DNA from: Spirogloea muscicola
Lineage: Eukaryota; Streptophyta; Zygnematophyceae; Spirogloeales; Spirogloeaceae
Direction: 5' to 3'
NCBI GenBank assembly: GCA_009602725.1
Contig: WELB01000108.1
Span: forward strand, 383,910 to 441,004
Length of the DNA: 57,095 bases
The notes below the pieces were generated by a model. It ran no database searches and was not told where the DNA came from. It saw only the letters and a list, made by a program, of their open reading frames with translations. Of the stretch, positions 54,038 through 57,095 are shown piece after piece. The stretch's first letter is position 1. The number at the start of each line of letters is the position of its first letter. Made by a program: the position numbers and the translations under genes.

Positions 54038-55445
54038 ACCACTGGGCTCTTCTACTGAGGTCCCCAGTTACGTGTTCTCAGCAAATCTCGTCTTTGTGAC
54101 CAGAGAGTCCACTGCAGCACTAGTGTGCTTGGCTTGACAGCAGCTGGGAATCAAGAGACTCGTGAACTACGCAGAAAATGCCGCTGCAGCAGCACCGCTG
54201 TCCGTCACAGTTGACACGACTCTTGCTCTGCCTGCCCTCGTCTTTCTTGATCTGCAACCTGAACCTGCTGTTCACGATCTACATTTTGTACCTGTCCTTC
54301 ATGCCTTACAGCCACTTCCTGTCTTGAGGAAGGAGGACCGGCAGATCATCCTCGCCTTGGTGCAAATAAGCACGCAGACGCAGACATGGTCACAAAGAGT
54401 TCAGAGAAACACAAAGGCTTGCCTGATTACACACAGAGCCGGCGAGCACTCAACTCCAGCTGGCCGCAAACACAGCACCGTCTTGCCGCACACAGAGCCG
54501 CCGCGCATGCAGCGCCGCCTAGTCGCACACAAAGCCGCCGCGCACGCAGCGCCGCCTCGCCGCACACAGAGCCGTCGCGACACAGCGCCCGCCTCGCCGC
54601 ACACAGAGCCGCCGCGCACACAGCGCCGCTTCGCCGCACTCAGAGCCACAAGATTGTTCGGGCCAATAATGTCTTTTGCCGGGGCTTCCCTTATCTAAGG
54701 AGACTCTCATCGGCCCAGCAGAATGAGCGGAATGGGTGAATCTACCGACCCACTGATTCACCATAATTCCAAATTCAACAACAGTAACCTCAGCACATCA
54801 ATGCATTTGAAGGAGCCCATTAGATACGGCTCGCTCACGATCCATTGTAGGGAGCTTTGAAGCTAGCAATGACATCAGGGAGAAGTATCACAATTACCCT
54901 CCCGAGAAGCGGCCCCTGCTACAGCAGATGGGGAAGACGGAGAGGCTTCTCCTTCGCAACCAGCAAAGTGACGACCTGAATCAGCAGAAAGAGCGAAAGC
55001 ACTAGTGGGCATGACATGGAAGGGAGGCCAAGCTAAGCCAATGTGCACTAATCTCCAGATGATGTGCACAAGCAAAGGCCGTTGTCTATGGCAGGCGCAG
55101 GCGGCCAAGGCCATGGAGGCTGTGGGCAGTTGCGGGAGCTGGCCGTCTCCGCAGTCCAAGGCAACAGGGGGTGGGTGGTGCACGTTCGGCAGATGAAGGA
55201 TAAAAATGTGAGCAATGGCCGATGAAAGCGAGCCCAAGCAGAAGCATCTTCTCTGGAGGGGCCGAGGGCTGTTGGAAAGCCAGCCCAAGAGAGAAAGAAG
55301 CAGCTCTTGCAGGGGGTGAGGGCTGTTAAAGCTGGCCCACGGAATAGCGAATAAGGTCCCAGGGAAAGCATCGAGGACACTGAATTTGCCTGCTCAGTAG
55401 TACCTAGTCAGCAGCTGCAAGTCGGAAGAACTAGCAGCACAAGAG
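53146..55445 (+). repeat. Right arm of the large inverted duplication
   Basis: Colinear with 38681-36925 read on the minus strand. It carries the VOC gene, the shared spacer to about 54210, an extra block of about 580 bp (54213-54795), and then the shared distal part (GGAGCCCATTAGATACGGCT, CATGGAGGCTGTGGGCAGTT) to about 55445. The distal part keeps hairpin modules in reverse (55268 and 55318). Confidence 0.87.
54487..54655. repeat. 36-37-bp minisatellite, about 4.5 copies
   Basis: Units begin CGCACACAGAGCCG at 54487, 54524, 54560, 54597 and 54633. They lie inside the block that is present only in the right arm of the inverted duplication. The Ala/Arg-rich open frames here are a by-product. 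Confidence 0.88.
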
Positions 55446-55474
55446 GGGACATCCTTCTTCCTTTTGTGGGCCGT

Positions 55475-55775
55475 GCAGATGTGTTTCCGGCTGAGATGGG
55501 CTTGCCAGCTGCATATCTGTCGCTCTTGTGACGACGAGTTCGGCCTGTTTGCAGCGTGCTCAGGCTAGTGCCTTGCACCAGAAAGCTGGGCGAGCTCTAG
55601 TTGGTGGCAGAAGGGCTCCGTTTCTGGCATCTAGTATTCATGCATCGATTAGTGACCTTTATGTTTTGACCCGTGGTTATTGAGCGGGTCAATCTGCTGT
55701 AGGTTATGTAGATCTTTAGATGTGCTTGCCTTTGTACTTGGCCATTTGGCCTACATTAGTTTCTCATGCACGGAA
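55475..55775 (+). mobile_element. Non-LTR retroelement family A, young 3' fragment
   Basis: The sequence from GCAGATGTGTTTCCGGCTGA to the tail GGCCATTTGGCCTACAT is nearly identical to 52476-52780, with about ten differences and one base deletion that breaks the frame near 55530. Only the truncation point differs from the 52030 copy. Confidence 0.88.
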
Positions 55776-55779
55776 TTTT

Positions 55780-56870
55780 CTTCTTCCTTTTGTGGGCCGG
55801 CTTTCCACTGCCGATCCTACCTGGGATGGCCTCTCTCAGCCCTCGCCTTGATTTGGAAGAAGGAGCTGCTTCCTTTCCACAGCCCTCGCCCCCTTTTGGA
55901 AGTCCATTTCTTTGCGCTGGCCTCTCACAGCCTTTGCCGTGTGTTGGTTGAGCTGTTTTGTTGACTTCTCCTTCTTGCCTGAACAATGTATTGGCTTGAA
56001 TTGGCATCGCTTCAATTTCATGCGCACCGCGCGCCTTCTCTCTCTTCTTGCACTGGAAAAGATATCTCTTGGAGGAGCTGCTCTTTGAAGATAAGCTCAT
56101 CCTGACAGCTTCTTCCACATTAACAGCTCTTCCAATGCATGGCAATGGCTGTGAGAGGCCAGCCAGAAGCAATTGAGCTCCTTCCAAGGTGGGCGGGGGC
56201 TGTGAAAACGTTCCCTAAAGAATGTACAAGATCTGAAGGGGCCGGAAGGGCGCAAAAAGCAGGGCAGGGTAAATGAAGGGGCGAGGGGGCTGCTCGATCC
56301 TGACATGACAACGTCCGCATGAGGGACCCAGACAGGTGGCGGAGGCGGAGACGACTGCGCCGCGCGTCGCGCCGCAAAGTACGGCGAACTGACCCAGAAG
56401 CCGCCACGCGTCCCGCGCCGCGTGGCCACGTGGCCAGAGGGCGCCGCCCCCCCCACCCGCCCCCGGCAGCTGCCCGGTGCGCGAGGGCTGCCCGCGGCGG
56501 GCAGCCGGGGGGCCCGGACTCCTCCTACGGTCCGGCGGGCATGGGCTTTCTTTCTCTGGTCCTATCCTCAATGGGCGAGCACTTTTCTTTTCTCTGGTCT
56601 CTGGAAAGAAAGTGGCTCTCCGAAAGCGGCAAGGGCTGTGAACTTGTGCACTCCTGTTCTGCTTTTGGCCCCTTTAGGACCTCGTTCGTGCATTGTTCTC
56701 GGGCTGGCCTCTTCTGGCCATCTCTTCGCTCGGCTTACACTCGCCGTCGCGAGTAAGGCCTCCCTTTCCCCTCCCGAACAATGTATTGGCCTCGCTTTGA
56801 TGCCATGCGCCTTCTCTCTTCATGCGCACCGCGCGCGCCTTCTCGATCTCGCCAGCGCGTCAGCCTGTGT
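55780..56870. repeat. Mosaic of hairpin and CTGAACAATG modules
   Basis: Hairpin modules occur at about 55795, 55825, 55915 (+), 56145 and 56200 (-), and 56700 (+); CTGAACAATG modules at 55978-56045 and 56776-56840. Between them 56290-56540 is GC-rich and unassigned. No gene is credible. Confidence 0.62.
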
Positions 56871-57095
56871 ATAGGGTCGCCTCTCGGAGCATGCTTTCGC
56901 TGTTCCTCTGTGATGGGGAAGGGAACGTGAGCAGGGCCGTGGGAGAGCCGCGAGCGGCTGCCAACCGGGCCGGGGCAAGGGCCGCGGAAAGCCGCGCGGG
57001 CGGTGGCGCGCCAGGCCAGACGGTGGCCGCGGCGGCGGGCCGCGTTCCCAGACGGGCCGCTTTTTGCCGCCCGTCCCTGCCGGCAGGCCCGGTGT
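56871..57095. other. GC-rich window end, no gene seen
   Basis: Very GC-rich sequence with many GCCGCG strings. It may belong to a gene outside the window, but nothing can be supported. Confidence 0.4.

Noticed and set aside
54386-54739. Arg/Ala-rich repeat protein frames
   Set aside because: They are by-products of the 36-37-bp minisatellite.

Overview
The window reads as nuclear DNA of a green alga or another member of the green lineage. Evidence: a RabC/Rab18-type GTPase, a plastid omega-6 desaturase (FAD6), the two-thioredoxin plastid protein CDSP32, a plant-type gamma carbonic anhydrase, TTI1 and ATP10 proteins of the plant form, and eS30 without a ubiquitin-like fusion. Genes are split by many short GT-AG introns. 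The sequence is GC-rich with long CCG/CGG tracts. Stops are TGA, TAG and TAA in the standard code. I could not name the genus. All homology calls rest on recognising protein motifs by eye, and exon ends were checked by codon phase.

Layout, left to right: a partial gene end (1-293, +); RabC GTPase (823-2340, -); a repeat block with a 135-bp minisatellite (2960-4120); ALG14 (4645-6006, +); a plastid DUF4864 protein (6510-8471, -); an unrecognised membrane protein (9610-11719, -); retroelement fragments (11845-12830); CDSP32 (13513-16089, +); gamma carbonic anhydrase (17522-19266, -); an orphan first exon of DPH3 (19343-19444, -); TOM7 (19752-20847, +); ribosomal protein eS30 (21820-22658, +); TTI1 (23154-30742, -); retroelement and repeat mosaic (30855-32065); FAD6 (32793-35447, -); left arm of an inverted duplication with a VOC/glyoxalase gene (36925-38681); a CCCH zinc-finger gene (39662-40513, -); an assembly gap (41853-42819); a small gene cut by the gap (42820-43396, +); an ankyrin-repeat gene (43826-45886, -); retroelement ends (45888-47010); an HVA22/REEP gene (47166-47870, +); ATP10 (48516-50931, -); two retroelement fragments (51505-52790); right arm of the inverted duplication with the intact VOC gene (53134-55445); and a terminal repeat mosaic.

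The genes are mostly single-copy housekeeping genes of mitochondrion (gamma-CA, TOM7, ATP10), plastid (FAD6, CDSP32, DUF4864), ER (ALG14, HVA22), vesicle traffic (RabC) and translation (eS30, DPH3). They do not form an operon-like pathway. The accessory part is the repeat fraction: 5'-truncated copies of at least two non-LTR retrotransposon families whose ORF ends in a restriction-like endonuclease domain, plus a dispersed hairpin module that recurs in both orientations. The most useful oddities are an in-frame TGA inside an otherwise phase-perfect TTI1 gene, the diverged inverted duplication of the VOC gene, the truncated DPH3, and single-N assembly joins that coincide with broken genes.
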